In this document: in pieces, positions 5,687-5,704 of the stretch
Layout: the number at the start of each line of letters is the position of its first letter
Position numbering within the stretch: the first letter of the stretch is position 1
Source: an uncultured Ruminococcus sp.
GTDB lineage: Bacteria > Bacillota > Clostridia > Oscillospirales > Acutalibacteraceae
Direction: 5' to 3'
DNA: 5,704 bases
Assembly: GCA_937892835.1 (NCBI GenBank)
Contig: CALBHM010000168.1
Location: 1 to 5,704 of the forward strand
Program-made: the position numbers and the translations under genes
Notes under the pieces: generated by a model
What the model was told of the DNA's origin: nothing
Database searches by the model: none
What the model saw: the letters and a program-made list of their open reading frames with translations, nothing else

Positions 5687-5704
5687 CTTACTTGTTATGT
5701 ACAG

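Noticed and set aside
1..5704. CRISPR array, tRNA/rRNA gene, transposase, toxin-antitoxin or defence genes
   Set aside because: I saw no regularly spaced repeats, no tRNA-like cloverleaf and no protein of these families on either strand.

Overview
The window looks like core chromosome of a Firmicute, most likely a gut-type Clostridia member (Oscillospiraceae/Ruminococcus-like). The reasons are moderate GC, AT-rich intergenic DNA with sigma-A-type promoters, AAAGGA/AGGA ribosome sites, and the family combination ddl, DUF1934, argS and DUF2079. The taxon is an inference from style and gene content, not from a search.

All four convincing genes lie on the minus strand and are transcribed from right to left. 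At the right (about 5465-5704) is an intergenic region with two divergent promoters. One drives ddl leftwards. The other, a near-consensus extended -10 promoter on the plus strand, fires out of the window. ddl (D-alanine--D-alanine ligase, peptidoglycan precursor synthesis) overlaps a small DUF1934 protein gene by ATGA, so the two are probably translationally coupled. Next comes a 288-bp gap almost filled by a GC-rich, 194-bp element with 14-bp perfect terminal inverted repeats and several internal hairpins. A good promoter for argS follows immediately after the element. argS (arginyl-tRNA synthetase) is followed after 66 bp, with no terminator, by a 589-residue polytopic membrane protein of the DUF2079 family (probably GT-C glycosyltransferase-like). 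That gene ends in a strong intrinsic terminator with a UUCG loop.

Functionally the block joins cell-wall precursor synthesis (ddl), translation (argS) and an uncharacterised envelope membrane protein. It reads as two transcription units, ddl-DUF1934 and argS-DUF2079, separated by the repeat; read-through from the first into the second is possible because no U-tract terminator is visible between them.

I see no defence locus, CRISPR array, prophage, transposase or obviously new multi-gene system. The most unusual items are the structured repeat next to the argS promoter, the cysteine-rich DUF1934 protein and the divergent promoter region with a palindrome over the ddl -10. The start codons of ddl and DUF1934 are placed at internal ATGs rather than at the upstream GTGs that give the longest frames.
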